Part shown: positions 7,539 to 15,290 of the stretch, one piece after another
How positions within the stretch are numbered: position 1 is the stretch's first letter
How the letters are laid out: every line of letters starts with the position of its first letter
Origin: Limosilactobacillus caecicola
GTDB lineage: Bacteria; Bacillota; Bacilli; Lactobacillales; Lactobacillaceae
Direction: 5' to 3'
Length of the DNA: 64,000 nucleotides
NCBI RefSeq assembly: GCF_943192935.1
Contig: NZ_CALPCI010000003.1
Location: 1 to 64,000, forward strand
Translations under genes and position numbers: made by a program
Notes under the pieces: model-generated
What the model saw: the letters and a program-made list of their open reading frames with translations, nothing else
Databases searched by the model: none
Told to the model about the DNA's origin: nothing

Positions 7539-8605
7539 TTAATCACCTGCACTGTTTGATAAATTGGCATTAAAATTTGAAGGTAGAGACTAATAATTAC
7601 GATTGCGATAATTAGATAAACTACCGGTTGCACATATATTAAGCGTTGTTCACATTTATAAATTAACCTTTTAAATAATTGTTCGGAAAGCGATTGGACT
7701 TGTTGAGCTAATTTTTGATTGTCAGCGCCTTGCCGAATGATAATTGCCAACTCATCCGGCAAAAACATTTCTTGGTGAATGAGTTGCGTGGGATCTTGTC
7801 CGTTGACAGTTAACGATGCTATTTTCCGACTCAGTTGATACAGCAATGAACATTTATCAAAGCAGTTACAAATTTTAATCATCTGTTGAGTTGAAATTCC
7901 TTCCGTCAATAAAATTGCGAAATTACTACACAGATAATAGCCATAATAATTTCGAATTATCCCACCAATAATCGGCGCTCGACAGAGAGAACGAACCTGT
8001 TCAAGTTTAGTGAGGCGATAAAATTCAATCATTTTAAAAATGCCAAATGTCACTCCAGCGCCACTAATCCACGCCATAATTTTAAACACTGGTTGCCAAA
8101 AATTGCCTGTCGCTTCAGGCCGGATTTCAGCTAACTGCGGAAAGACAAAAACCGTCATCATTGCAATCATGATCGTCAGTAATCCTAATAACATGATTGG
8201 GTATTCTAATAGGTGTTTTAATTTCGTCAATTGGTCTTTGCGCATTTTCAAATAACAAGCAAAATGCTGTAACGTTTGTTGCAGTTGCCCATGTTGTTCT
8301 GCTAATAACAGTTGATAGTATGTGTCCACCGAAATCCACGGTTGTAATGATAATGCCAATGAATTGCCTTTCTCCAGTGAACGGCTAACTTGATTAATTA
8401 CTAACTTAGAGTGTGGTAATAAAACTTTGGAAAAAGCTGTGGCTTCCTTTAATGAAAAGCCCGTGTCTAACAACTCTGTTAACAAACCAAACCATTCCTG
8501 TTGGTGCTGTAACTTAAACTTACCCGTTCCAAAACGCTTTCTTGACTTCGGCCGTAATTTGGCCTTCAGTGTAGAGCTTTTGCAATGTTGTCTGCCATGC
8601 TTCAC
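7535..8605 (-). CDS. comGB: ComGB competence type II/IV secretion platform protein
   Basis: About 356 residues of the GspF/PilC-like inner-membrane platform family, with two T2SSF domains (roughly residues 35-165 and 230-350) and hydrophobic segments near 140-162, 180-200 and 330-350. It anchors the ComGA ATPase and assembles the pseudopilus. I propose a GTG start at 8605, because GGAGG stands eight bases upstream. An in-frame ATG at 8620 has almost no spacing to a binding site. The start lies inside comGA, so the two are coupled. Confidence 0.88.
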   Translation of the reverse strand: MKHGRQHCKSSTLKAKLRPKSRKRFGTGKFKLQHQQEWFGLLTELLDTGFSLKEATAFSKVLLPHSKLVINQVSRSLEKGNSLALSLQPWISVDTYYQLLLAEQHGQLQQTLQHFACYLKMRKDQLTKLKHLLEYPIMLLGLLTIMIAMMTVFVFPQLAEIRPEATGNFWQPVFKIMAWISGAGVTFGIFKMIEFYRLTKLEQVRSLCRAPIIGGIIRNYYGYYLCSNFAILLTEGISTQQMIKICNCFDKCSLLYQLSRKIASLTVNGQDPTQLIHQEMFLPDELAIIIRQGADNQKLAQQVQSLSEQLFKRLIYKCEQRLIYVQPVVYLIIAIVIISLYLQILMPIYQTVQVIK

Positions 8606-9497
8606 TAATTCCGCCTCCATTTCCCTTCAATAATTCGTCAGCACTTTGAAGATCAAAAAATACTGCTCGTTGACGACGACCTTGCACAGGAATAATTCTT
8701 TGATAACAAGCTCCCAAAAGTGCTTGATCAATATAATAATCTGCTATCCCTAATTGACGCAGCCGTGGTACAACTCCCCGTGCACTTTTGGCATGGATTG
8801 TTGCTAAAACAAGATGACCACTCAAGGCCGCTTCAATTGCACACTGAGCGGTTGCGGCGTCACGAATTTCGCCAATAATTAATACTTGCGGTCGGTGGCG
8901 CAAGCCCAGGTGTAGTAGAGCTGGGTAATCCATCCCCGCCATTGTATTTACCTGTAATTGAACAAAACGCGGTTCTGTAATTTCAACTGGGTCTTCAATT
9001 GTCAAAATTACTTTATCTACTGCTTGTTCCCTCAACAGTCGATACATTGTGGTGGTTTTGCCAGACCCCATTGGACCCGCAAATAGTAATAGCCCTTGAC
9101 CAATCGTCAATTGTTGTAATTTAGTCCACTGACCTGGTTCAACCATGCGATACTCTCGTAAATTCAGCGGATAAATAAACCGCAAAACTAACGATTCTTG
9201 GCCTTGAAAATCACCGACGGTTGACAAACGAATATCGATCTGGTGACTTTGATATTGCCATCGCCAGGCCCCGGCTTGCGGACGCCGGTGTTCGCTAACC
9301 GCCATATTAGCCTGATATTTCAAATACGTAATGATTTTCTGACCCAAATCAGGAGAAAGACTTTGTTCATCACTTACCTCCTGACCATGGTTAAACAAAA
9401 AACGATATCGATTCCCCATCGGTAATAAATAGGCATCCGTTACTTGTTGTTGGCAAATTACCGTAAATTGTTGTTGTACAAACTTTTCGGGATTCAT
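8520..9497 (-). CDS. comGA: ComGA traffic ATPase for DNA uptake pilus
   Basis: A 325-residue GspE/PilB-type secretion ATPase. Walker A is GPMGSGKTTT near residue 141, the Asp box lies in ILTIEDPVEI near 164 and Walker B is VLIIGEIRDAAT near 204. It powers assembly of the ComGC pseudopilus at the cytoplasmic membrane. It is the first gene of the seven-gene operon and has a very strong ribosome binding site, AGGAGGTGA. A CGTCTTTAAA motif 30 nt upstream of the ATG also occurs before cinA (see findings). It is a little shorter than the Bacillus protein but complete. Confidence 0.95.
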   Translation of the reverse strand: MNPEKFVQQQFTVICQQQVTDAYLLPMGNRYRFLFNHGQEVSDEQSLSPDLGQKIITYLKYQANMAVSEHRRPQAGAWRWQYQSHQIDIRLSTVGDFQGQESLVLRFIYPLNLREYRMVEPGQWTKLQQLTIGQGLLLFAGPMGSGKTTTMYRLLREQAVDKVILTIEDPVEITEPRFVQLQVNTMAGMDYPALLHLGLRHRPQVLIIGEIRDAATAQCAIEAALSGHLVLATIHAKSARGVVPRLRQLGIADYYIDQALLGACYQRIIPVQGRRQRAVFFDLQSADELLKGNGGGISEAWQTTLQKLYTEGQITAEVKKAFWNG

Positions 9498-9517
9498 TAA
9501 AACTCACCTCCTCATGT

Positions 9518-9527
9518 TTTAAAGACG
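9518..9527 (-). promoter_or_regulatory. Candidate competence promoter element before comGA
   Basis: Minus-strand CGTCTTTAAA, preceded by a T-rich stretch, lies 30 nt before the comGA start. The same ten bases precede cinA, and a close variant precedes radC. The role as a sigma-H/ComX-type -10 element is inferred. Confidence 0.45.
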
Positions 9528-9548
9528 GTAAAAATTCTCAAATGTACG

Positions 9549-9584
9549 AAAAAAAAACTGCCAAACTAAAAGTTTGACAGTTTT
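9549..9584 (-). terminator. Terminator of yebC
   Basis: On the minus strand the stem AAACTGTCAAACT/AGTTTGGCAGTTT closes over a short loop and runs into a tract of T residues. It is a classic intrinsic terminator separating yebC from comGA. Confidence 0.85.
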
Positions 9585-9602
9585 AAGACGGGTAATATTA
9601 AA

Positions 9603-10343
9603 TTAATCTTCTTCGTCTTCAGCGATAAATCCTGCTTCGTAAATATCAGCAACATCATCGTTGTTTTGTAATTCTTCAATCAAGTGACGGTATTGGCCAA
9701 CCTTATCACTAGGAACCTCAGTCTTGTTTTCTGGAATCATCGTGACTTCAGCAGTGTCCAATTCATAACCCTTTTCTTGAAGTGCATCTCGTACACTGGT
9801 CATTGAACTTGGGTCAGTGAAGATTTGGAACTTTTCGTCCGTTGCCTTCATATCATCAGCTCCGGCATCCAAAGCATCCATTAACATATCATCTTCACTA
9901 GTGTCTAAACCATCACGAAGAATTTCAATGAGTCCTTGACGGTTAAACATGTAAGAAACAGATCCACTAGCACCAAGGGAACCACCAGAATGAGTAAAGG
10001 CAGAACGAACAGCAGCAGCAGTCCGGTTTTTGTTATCAGTCAAGCAAAAGACCATGACAGCTACACCACCAGGACCGTAGCCTTCATAAGTTGTTTCTTC
10101 AAAGTTGGCGCCACCAGCACCAGTTGCTTTATCGATGGCCCGTTGGATATTTTGCTTAGGCATGTTTGCTGCCCGTGCCTTATCCATCACCAGACGCAAT
10201 TGAGGGTTGTTGTCGGGATCAGGGTCACCTGCTTTAGCGGCTTGGTATAAGTCACGAGAAATTTTTTGAAAGATTTTGCCACGCTTAGCATCTTGGGCGT
10301 TTTTACGTCCTTGAATGTTATGCCATTTTGAATGTCCTGACAT
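9603..10343 (-). CDS. YebC/PmpR-family protein
   Basis: A 246-residue cytoplasmic protein of the YebC/PmpR family (TACO1-like fold). The N-terminus [19 protein letters not shown] is the family signature, followed by [10 protein letters not shown] near residue 82 and the acidic C-terminus. Members were described as DNA-binding regulators; recent work also connects the family with translation of proline-rich stretches. It is transcribed alone, ending at the strong terminator before comGA. Length and motifs are complete. Confidence 0.93.
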   Translation of the reverse strand: MSGHSKWHNIQGRKNAQDAKRGKIFQKISRDLYQAAKAGDPDPDNNPQLRLVMDKARAANMPKQNIQRAIDKATGAGGANFEETTYEGYGPGGVAVMVFCLTDNKNRTAAAVRSAFTHSGGSLGASGSVSYMFNRQGLIEILRDGLDTSEDDMLMDALDAGADDMKATDEKFQIFTDPSSMTSVRDALQEKGYELDTAEVTMIPENKTEVPSDKVGQYRHLIEELQNNDDVADIYEAGFIAEDEED

Positions 10344-10411
10344 GAACTAACTCCTCTTTTCTATTATTTGATACGTAAACATTAAGATTTTACCAAATGA
10401 AATCAGATATT

Positions 10412-11230
10412 TCAAGACCTGTGCCCGCGCAAAAACAAACTAACCATCCATAAAACAATGGCCAAAACTAAATCAACGATCACCATTTGCCAGCCAACTT
10501 TTAAAATCGCGTTACTTACTTGATTGATCACCGTAGAAAATGAGGCGTAATCAACTTGTAAACTGTGGATTACCGGTCGAGCGGATACTAACAACAGGGC
10601 ACTTCCCAAGCCACCAAGTAAGGTGATCCAACGAAAATCACGAACTAAGGTCTTCGTAAACCAGCTCCGCATTACAATCAACATCAAAATGATGATACTA
10701 ATAATCAACCCTGTTAAGTTAAGCAGTCGTCCTAATCGCAAACCGTTTTCTAAATTGGTAATGGCCTCACTATTAATTCGATTATTAATAATGGTTGAAA
10801 CTTGGTCATTAACAGAACCCGTTGGCAAACTACTTAACACTGACGAAGATACTCCATAGCTTGAAAGAACCCCCACAGCCTTATTTTCTAAGCTATTGGA
10901 GACACTACTCATATCTAAATGCAGTCGTTTCCCCTGATAAACTTGCCGAGTAGCTTGTTTTAATAATTGCCTTGTTTGCTTAGTAGTAATCACCCCACCA
11001 CTCAATCCATAACTAGCCAAGCTAGCGTTGAGATCATTTTTAACTTCTGCACTAACTGCAGAACTAGTAACCTGTTGCTCTACAAACTTTTCATTTAGAA
11101 CGGTTGCCTTAGCCAGCGCGCAGATCACCAGTAACACAACCGCAAGTGCACCGATAATGGTGGTACCCCAGTGATGTTTAGGAGTTTCTACCGGTTGCAC
11201 TTGTTGGCGATATTCCATTCGTGATGGCAT
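10412..11230 (-). CDS. Uncharacterized membrane protein downstream of ccpA
   Basis: A 272-residue protein I cannot assign. It has a short cytoplasmic N-terminus and a first helix near residues 26-44. A Ser/Thr/Asn-rich segment of about 120 residues, probably extracellular, follows (SVSNSLENKAVGVLSSYG region). Three helices near 168-186, 205-222 and 243-266 complete it, with a final RGHRS. There are no cysteines or catalytic motifs in the outer segment. It begins eight bases after the ccpA stop and is preceded by AGGTGA, so it shares the ccpA transcript. The function is unknown; a cell-surface sensor or structural role is possible. Confidence 0.7.
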   Translation of the reverse strand: MPSRMEYRQQVQPVETPKHHWGTTIIGALAVVLLVICALAKATVLNEKFVEQQVTSSAVSAEVKNDLNASLASYGLSGGVITTKQTRQLLKQATRQVYQGKRLHLDMSSVSNSLENKAVGVLSSYGVSSSVLSSLPTGSVNDQVSTIINNRINSEAITNLENGLRLGRLLNLTGLIISIIILMLIVMRSWFTKTLVRDFRWITLLGGLGSALLLVSARPVIHSLQVDYASFSTVINQVSNAILKVGWQMVIVDLVLAIVLWMVSLFLRGHRS

Positions 11231-11238
11231 TGAATCAC

Positions 11239-12264
11239 CTACGATTTAGTTGATTGACGCTTAACAAAACCATGCTGCAAAATAACGTTATTTTCGTCTT
11301 TTTCAGCATCCGCTTCAGCATCTGCATCGTCACCAGACATCAGTTTTGTTAACAACCGCATTGAAACTGCCCCAATGTCATAGAGTGGTAAAGTAATGCT
11401 TGACATCATTGGCCGAGTTACTGTGGCCAATTGTGTATCATTCCCCGTAATAATTTCAAAATCATCAGGAACTTTTACACTATGATCAAACAGCCCGTTC
11501 AAAACACCAGCTGCAATGCCATCATCACTAGAAAAAGCAGCAGTGGCACCACTTTGCATGATTTGTTCAGCTAATGAATATCCTTCATCATATGAATCAT
11601 GAGCCTCAAAAATCGTTTGTTCGTCAAAAGGAATTCCTGCCTCTTTTAAGGCTGATTGATAACCAGGGATCCGGTATTTAGCATTGATCGTCGTGTCTTT
11701 GCTACCAATGATTAAAGCAACCTTTTGATTGCCTTTTAAAAGATGCGCCGTCGCTTCCTTAGTTGCATTTTCGTAATCAATCCGGACTGCTGGTAAACTT
11801 GCATCATTAGTGACAGAACCGGCCACAACAACTGGTACCGTTGAATTCTTAAATTCGTCTTGTAATTCTTGACTCACGTCGTGGCCCATAAAAATGATCC
11901 CATCAACTTGCTTTGCGTACATACTCCGCACAACTTGGATTGCCTTTTTATCGTCAGCATCAGAATTGGTCAAAATCATGTTGTATTTGTACATTGTGGC
12001 GATGTCATCAATTCCCTGTGCTAGTTTGGCAAAGTAGTTATTGGTGATATCAGGAATCACAACACCAACGGTCGTCGTTTTCTTACTTGCTAATCCGCGT
12101 GCAACTGCATTGGGGCGATAGTTCAATTTCTTGATAACTTCCAAGACTTTCTTCCGCGTATCAGGTTTAACATTCGGATTGCCATTCACAACCCGCGAAA
12201 CAGTTGCCATTGAAACGTGTGCTTCACTAGCGACCGTATAAATGGTAATAGTTTGTTTTTCCAT
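11239..12264 (-). CDS. ccpA: Catabolite control protein A
   Basis: A 341-residue LacI/GalR-family regulator. Residues 1-58 form the helix-turn-helix and hinge (TIYTVASEAHVSMATVSRVV, then NYRPNAVARGLASKKT), followed by a periplasmic-binding-protein-like core. CcpA with HPr-Ser46-P binds cre sites to control carbon metabolism. The C-terminus carries an acidic insert, DDADAEADAEKDENN, near residues 312-326. The gene has its own good promoter. The oligo-1,6-glucosidase operon 6 kb away carries cre-like sites and is a likely target. Confidence 0.95.
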   Translation of the reverse strand: MEKQTITIYTVASEAHVSMATVSRVVNGNPNVKPDTRKKVLEVIKKLNYRPNAVARGLASKKTTTVGVVIPDITNNYFAKLAQGIDDIATMYKYNMILTNSDADDKKAIQVVRSMYAKQVDGIIFMGHDVSQELQDEFKNSTVPVVVAGSVTNDASLPAVRIDYENATKEATAHLLKGNQKVALIIGSKDTTINAKYRIPGYQSALKEAGIPFDEQTIFEAHDSYDEGYSLAEQIMQSGATAAFSSDDGIAAGVLNGLFDHSVKVPDDFEIITGNDTQLATVTRPMMSSITLPLYDIGAVSMRLLTKLMSGDDADAEADAEKDENNVILQHGFVKRQSTKS

Positions 12265-12322
12265 AACAAAAAGCCCTTTCTTTATTGATATGATTTGTTT
12301 TCATTTATTTTCATCAAAGAAG

Positions 12323-12351
12323 AATATACCAAAAAAACATTGAAAGTTCAA
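12323..12351 (-). promoter_or_regulatory. ccpA promoter
   Basis: Minus-strand TTGAAC (12346-12351) and TATATT (12323-12328) with an ideal 17-nt spacer, about 60 nt upstream of the ccpA start codon. Confidence 0.6.
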
Positions 12352-12365
12352 ACTTTCTCATCACT

Positions 12366-12396
12366 AAAAAAGAGGCTGATGTTTTATCAACCTCTT
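12366..12396 (-). terminator. Terminator of the DUF948-ytxH operon
   Basis: On the minus strand AGAGGTTGAT and ATCAGCCTCT form a ten-pair stem with one G-U pair and a five-base loop, followed by a T tract. Confidence 0.85.
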
Positions 12397-12407
12397 CTAA
12401 AATAATT

Positions 12408-12779
12408 TTATTCTGCAGTTGTTTGATCAATGATGATATCATCATTTTCGTCATCTTTAGCCTTTTTTAACGCTGCCCGTAAGTTAGCGGTTTGTTCATC
12501 AAAATCATCGCTAACAAAGTGGTCCGTCAATTGAGTTTTCTTTTCGTGAGCCTTTTCCTTTAAATTAGCAACTTTTTCCGAAACCCCATAATCATGAATC
12601 ATCGCATCGGCAATATCTAATGCGTTCAGCGAATAATCAGTAATAAAATCGAGGGCTTCGTACGCAGTTGCAGAGACTTTTTCTTTTAATTCCCTTTGTT
12701 GTTGCGGTTTTAAAGATGTCCAGGCTGCCAATCCTGCTAAACTCCCTAACGTCACACCAGCTAAAAACTTCTTACCCAT
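12408..12779 (-). CDS. YtxH domain-containing protein
   Basis: A 123-residue protein with an N-terminal Gly-rich membrane helix (FLAGVTLGSLAGLAAWTSLK near residues 5-24), then an amphipathic, charged helical part. This is the layout of the YtxH family, general-stress-associated proteins of unknown mechanism. It follows the DUF948 gene by 18 bases in a two-gene operon, a common Firmicutes pairing. Confidence 0.82.
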   Translation of the reverse strand: MGKKFLAGVTLGSLAGLAAWTSLKPQQQRELKEKVSATAYEALDFITDYSLNALDIADAMIHDYGVSEKVANLKEKAHEKKTQLTDHFVSDDFDEQTANLRAALKKAKDDENDDIIIDQTTAE

Positions 12780-12797
12780 GACATTGTTCCTCCTTGA

Positions 12798-13205
12798 TTA
12801 ATTTTGACGATCATTTTGTTTTCGGGTCTTAAAACGATGAAACAGCCCTAATGCTGCCGCTTGTCCAAAGCTCGTTACCACTTTGGAAACTGCGCTACGA
12901 TTTTGACGCCGCTGATTGATTCTATCCACAAAATTACGTGAGGCATCATTAATATCAGAAACACTTTGTCCAACGTCGGCGATTGCTTGCACAGCCGGCG
13001 TAATCATTTCTGCCTTATCATTAACGTCCTCCAATAATTCATTAGTATTAGTAAGAACATTATCTAATTCATTCGTTAAATCATTAATATTGTGAGATAA
13101 ATCAGCTAAATTTTTAACCAATTTAGTCAAGAACCAACCGATCCACAGCACTAAAACCACGAAAGCAATGGCTGCGATCAAACCAGCAATTTGTCCAATA
13201 GTCAT
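12798..13205 (-). CDS. DUF948 domain-containing membrane protein
   Basis: About 135 residues. One N-terminal helix (IAGLIAAIAFVVLVLWIGWF near residues 5-24) is followed by a predicted coiled coil (LADLSHNINDLTNELDNVL) and a basic tail, the DUF948 layout. The chosen ATG at 13205 has AAGGAGGAA upstream; the longer in-frame reading starting at 13274 would place the promoter region inside the gene. It is co-transcribed with ytxH. The function is unknown. Confidence 0.82.
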   Translation of the reverse strand: MTIGQIAGLIAAIAFVVLVLWIGWFLTKLVKNLADLSHNINDLTNELDNVLTNTNELLEDVNDKAEMITPAVQAIADVGQSVSDINDASRNFVDRINQRRQNRSAVSKVVTSFGQAAALGLFHRFKTRKQNDRQN

Positions 13206-13291
13206 ATTCTTTCCTCCTTGAAGCCTTTGAAAACAGAATATCACGAATATAAAAATCGGGCAAACCATTGGCATTTCCCGGAAATTTTGCT

Positions 13292-13327
13292 ATTATACTA
13301 TCAAATACAAACACTTTTCCAAAAGTG
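13292..13327. promoter_or_regulatory. Divergent promoter region with dyad CACTTTTCCAAAAGTG
   Basis: A perfect 7+7 palindrome lies at 13312-13327, between the divergently transcribed DUF948 gene and mscS. A TATAAT on the minus strand (13292-13297) marks the probable promoter of the DUF948 gene, with the palindrome overlapping its -35 area. It looks like an operator; the binding protein is unknown. Confidence 0.4.
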
Positions 13328-13361
13328 ACAAAATTAATTTGATAAGGATCCGTTATTTGCA

Positions 13362-14204
13362 ATGAACTCTCAGTTGAGCACATATTCGAAGCATTTTCAA
13401 AAAACAATTACTGACATTAACTGGTTTAAAGTTGGTGACAACTTTATCCATAAGTCAGGAACCTTAATTTTCACCACGATTGTCTTCGCCATAATTTTAT
13501 GGGTCGGCAAGTGGATCATCAATTCCATTTTCAAACAAACCCGACGAATTGAAATTCTTGGTGGCTTCAAACGGGCGGAAACCTTTCGGACAATTACTTT
13601 AAATCTCTTTCGCTATATCACCTATTTTTGCTATTTATATGCCATCCTTTCCATTGTTGGCGTTCCAGTTGGCACCTTAATTGCTGGAGCAGGAATCTTC
13701 AGTATTGCGTTAGGCCTTGGTGCTCAAGGATTCGTTAGTGACGTCGTCAATGGATTCTTTATCCTCTTAGAGGAACAACTTGATGTTGGTGACTTAGTTG
13801 AAATCAACAATATTAAAGGAACTGTCACTGCGTTGGGATTACGGACCACGAGATTATTGAGCCCTGATGGCACAGTTAATTTTATCCCGAACCGCTCCAT
13901 CAGCATCATTAAAAATTTTTCGCGCCATTCTCATTTAGTCAACATTGACCTTAATATTCCAACGAATGCTAATTTTGAAAAAGTGAAAGTAATCATTACA
14001 AAGGAGAATCAACAGATCATGCAGACCGAGCAAGCCGAGCTGGTGGCAACGCCAGAAATTATTGGACCAGTAGATGTCAATGGTAAATTAGTTTTTCGCG
14101 TTGCCGTAAACATGCCAACCAACCAACAAGCAAAATTAACATCACAACTACTGAGTGTCTACCTGAAAGCACTTGCCCGGGGAGGCATTCATCTAACTGA
14201 ATAG
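13362..14204 (+). CDS. MscS family mechanosensitive ion channel
   Basis: A 280-residue small-conductance mechanosensitive channel of the YkuT type. Hydrophobic helices lie near residues 33-55, 78-98 and 103-125. The pore helix TM3 reads LIAGAGIFSIALGLGAQGFV, with the typical Gly/Ala packing pattern and the following GFVSDVVNGFFIL segment. A beta domain then holds DLVEINNIKGTVTALGLRTT. It protects the cell from hypo-osmotic shock. The stop precedes the next ATG by 12 bases, so the Cof phosphatase gene follows in the same transcript. Confidence 0.92.
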   Translation: MNSQLSTYSKHFQKTITDINWFKVGDNFIHKSGTLIFTTIVFAIILWVGKWIINSIFKQTRRIEILGGFKRAETFRTITLNLFRYITYFCYLYAILSIVGVPVGTLIAGAGIFSIALGLGAQGFVSDVVNGFFILLEEQLDVGDLVEINNIKGTVTALGLRTTRLLSPDGTVNFIPNRSISIIKNFSRHSHLVNIDLNIPTNANFEKVKVIITKENQQIMQTEQAELVATPEIIGPVDVNGKLVFRVAVNMPTNQQAKLTSQLLSVYLKALARGGIHLTE

Positions 14205-14216
14205 GAGATGAACCTC

Positions 14217-15074
14217 ATGACTGTCAAAATGATTGTAACGGACATGGATGGGACCTTTTTAAATGATCACCATACCTTTAACCGGAATTTGTTTTCTTAC
14301 GCCTTCGCTTTAATGCGCGCTCGGGGGATTAAGTTTGTCCTAGCGAGTGGATCCAGCTACCCACGTTTAAAGCGAGATTTTTATGAATTCAAAGATCACT
14401 TAGGATTTATTTCGCAAAACGGTTCCGTTACCCACATTGGCAATCGCCTGATCGACTATATTCCACTTACTCCTCATGACCTGAATAGCCTCTTATTTGT
14501 TCTCCATCGGACATCACTAACTGATTACATTGATCAATTAGTGGTGTCTGGAGTTCACGGATCATATGTCGATGCTTCGATGAGCAATGACGATTATGAC
14601 CGAATGAAAATTTACTATGAAAAAATTACCAGAGTTCCTTCGTTACTCAACGTTTTCAAAACTTTTCCAGACGAAATTTTTACTAAAATTACCATTTGCT
14701 TTTCTCATTCATTAACTTTGAACGACATCCATAACAAGCTTGACCAACACCTACCAGCCAACTTGCTAATGGAAAATTCTGGGTATAATTGTGAATTAAT
14801 CGGGAATGCCCTGGCTACTAAACGGAATGCCATTCAAACTTTGCAAACAATTTATGGGATTGACGATCCCAACGAGATCGTGACTTTCGGTGACAACGAA
14901 AATGACCTTGGCATGCTTGCGATGACAAAAAATAGCTTCGCAATGAGCAACGCGGCCGACGATATTAAGTTGCCAGCCCACCATACCACTGCGTTATCAA
15001 ATAATGATGATGGCGTGCTGGCCACGATCATGGATATTCTTGATATGAAATTACCATTGCAAATCGCTCAATAA
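14217..15074 (+). CDS. Cof-type HAD hydrolase
   Basis: About 285 residues of HAD subclass IIB. Motif I is TDMDGTFLND near residue 8, motif II lies in LASGSSYPRLK near 42, and the C-terminal motif III/IV is TFGDNENDLGML near 224. Such phosphatases act on sugar phosphates and cofactors such as FMN or PLP precursors; the substrate is not defined here. The start at 14217 is chosen because GGAG lies nine bases upstream; an in-frame ATG at 14208 directly abuts that site. Confidence 0.88.
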   Translation: MTVKMIVTDMDGTFLNDHHTFNRNLFSYAFALMRARGIKFVLASGSSYPRLKRDFYEFKDHLGFISQNGSVTHIGNRLIDYIPLTPHDLNSLLFVLHRTSLTDYIDQLVVSGVHGSYVDASMSNDDYDRMKIYYEKITRVPSLLNVFKTFPDEIFTKITICFSHSLTLNDIHNKLDQHLPANLLMENSGYNCELIGNALATKRNAIQTLQTIYGIDDPNEIVTFGDNENDLGMLAMTKNSFAMSNAADDIKLPAHHTTALSNNDDGVLATIMDILDMKLPLQIAQ

Positions 15075-15083
15075 CCCAAAAGA

Positions 15084-15127
15084 GGGGGCGTGACAGAAGT
15101 CGTTTACGACTTCGTAGTCACGCCCCC
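15084..15127. repeat. Structured intergenic hairpin, member of a four-copy fold family
   Basis: Arms GGGGGCGTGAC (15084-15094) and GTCACGCCCCC (15117-15127) with inner stem GAAGTCG/CGACTTC, a one-base left bulge and a three-base right bulge GTA. It lies between convergent genes and may act as a bidirectional terminator. Compare 3513-3547, 48546-48584 and 52742-52786. Confidence 0.6.
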
Positions 15128-15143
15128 GTCGACGCGTAGCTAG

Positions 15144-15258
15144 TCCCCTTGCGGGAAAGCAACAATAGGGCTCCAGCATTCGGTTTTACCGGATGTTGGA
15201 GCCCATTATTGTACTGCGCCGTTCGTGTTACAGCTATCTTCCAGGGATTATGTCACAG
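15144..15258. repeat. Intergenic repeat element, copy 1
   Basis: About 115 bp, starting TCCCCTTGCGGGAAAGCAAC and ending near CAGGGATTATGTCACAG. It is nearly identical to 59998-60112, including its flanks. The centre (15168-15204) is a long palindrome GGGCTCC...GGAGCCC with an A/T-rich loop. Both copies lie between convergent genes. There is no open reading frame or terminal-repeat transposon structure. Confidence 0.8.
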
Positions 15259-15290
15259 ACTCTTTCCTACGATTAGTCAAGAACGGTCAC

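Noticed and set aside
10004-10250. Plus-strand reading frames within yebC, mutS2, valS, recA and other genes
   Set aside because: They are antisense shadows of clearly conserved genes, without ribosome binding sites or family signatures.
15144-15258. Insertion sequence or transposon remnant
   Set aside because: The two copies have no reading frame, no target duplications that I can see, and similar flanks only within about 115 bp; I call it an intergenic repeat.
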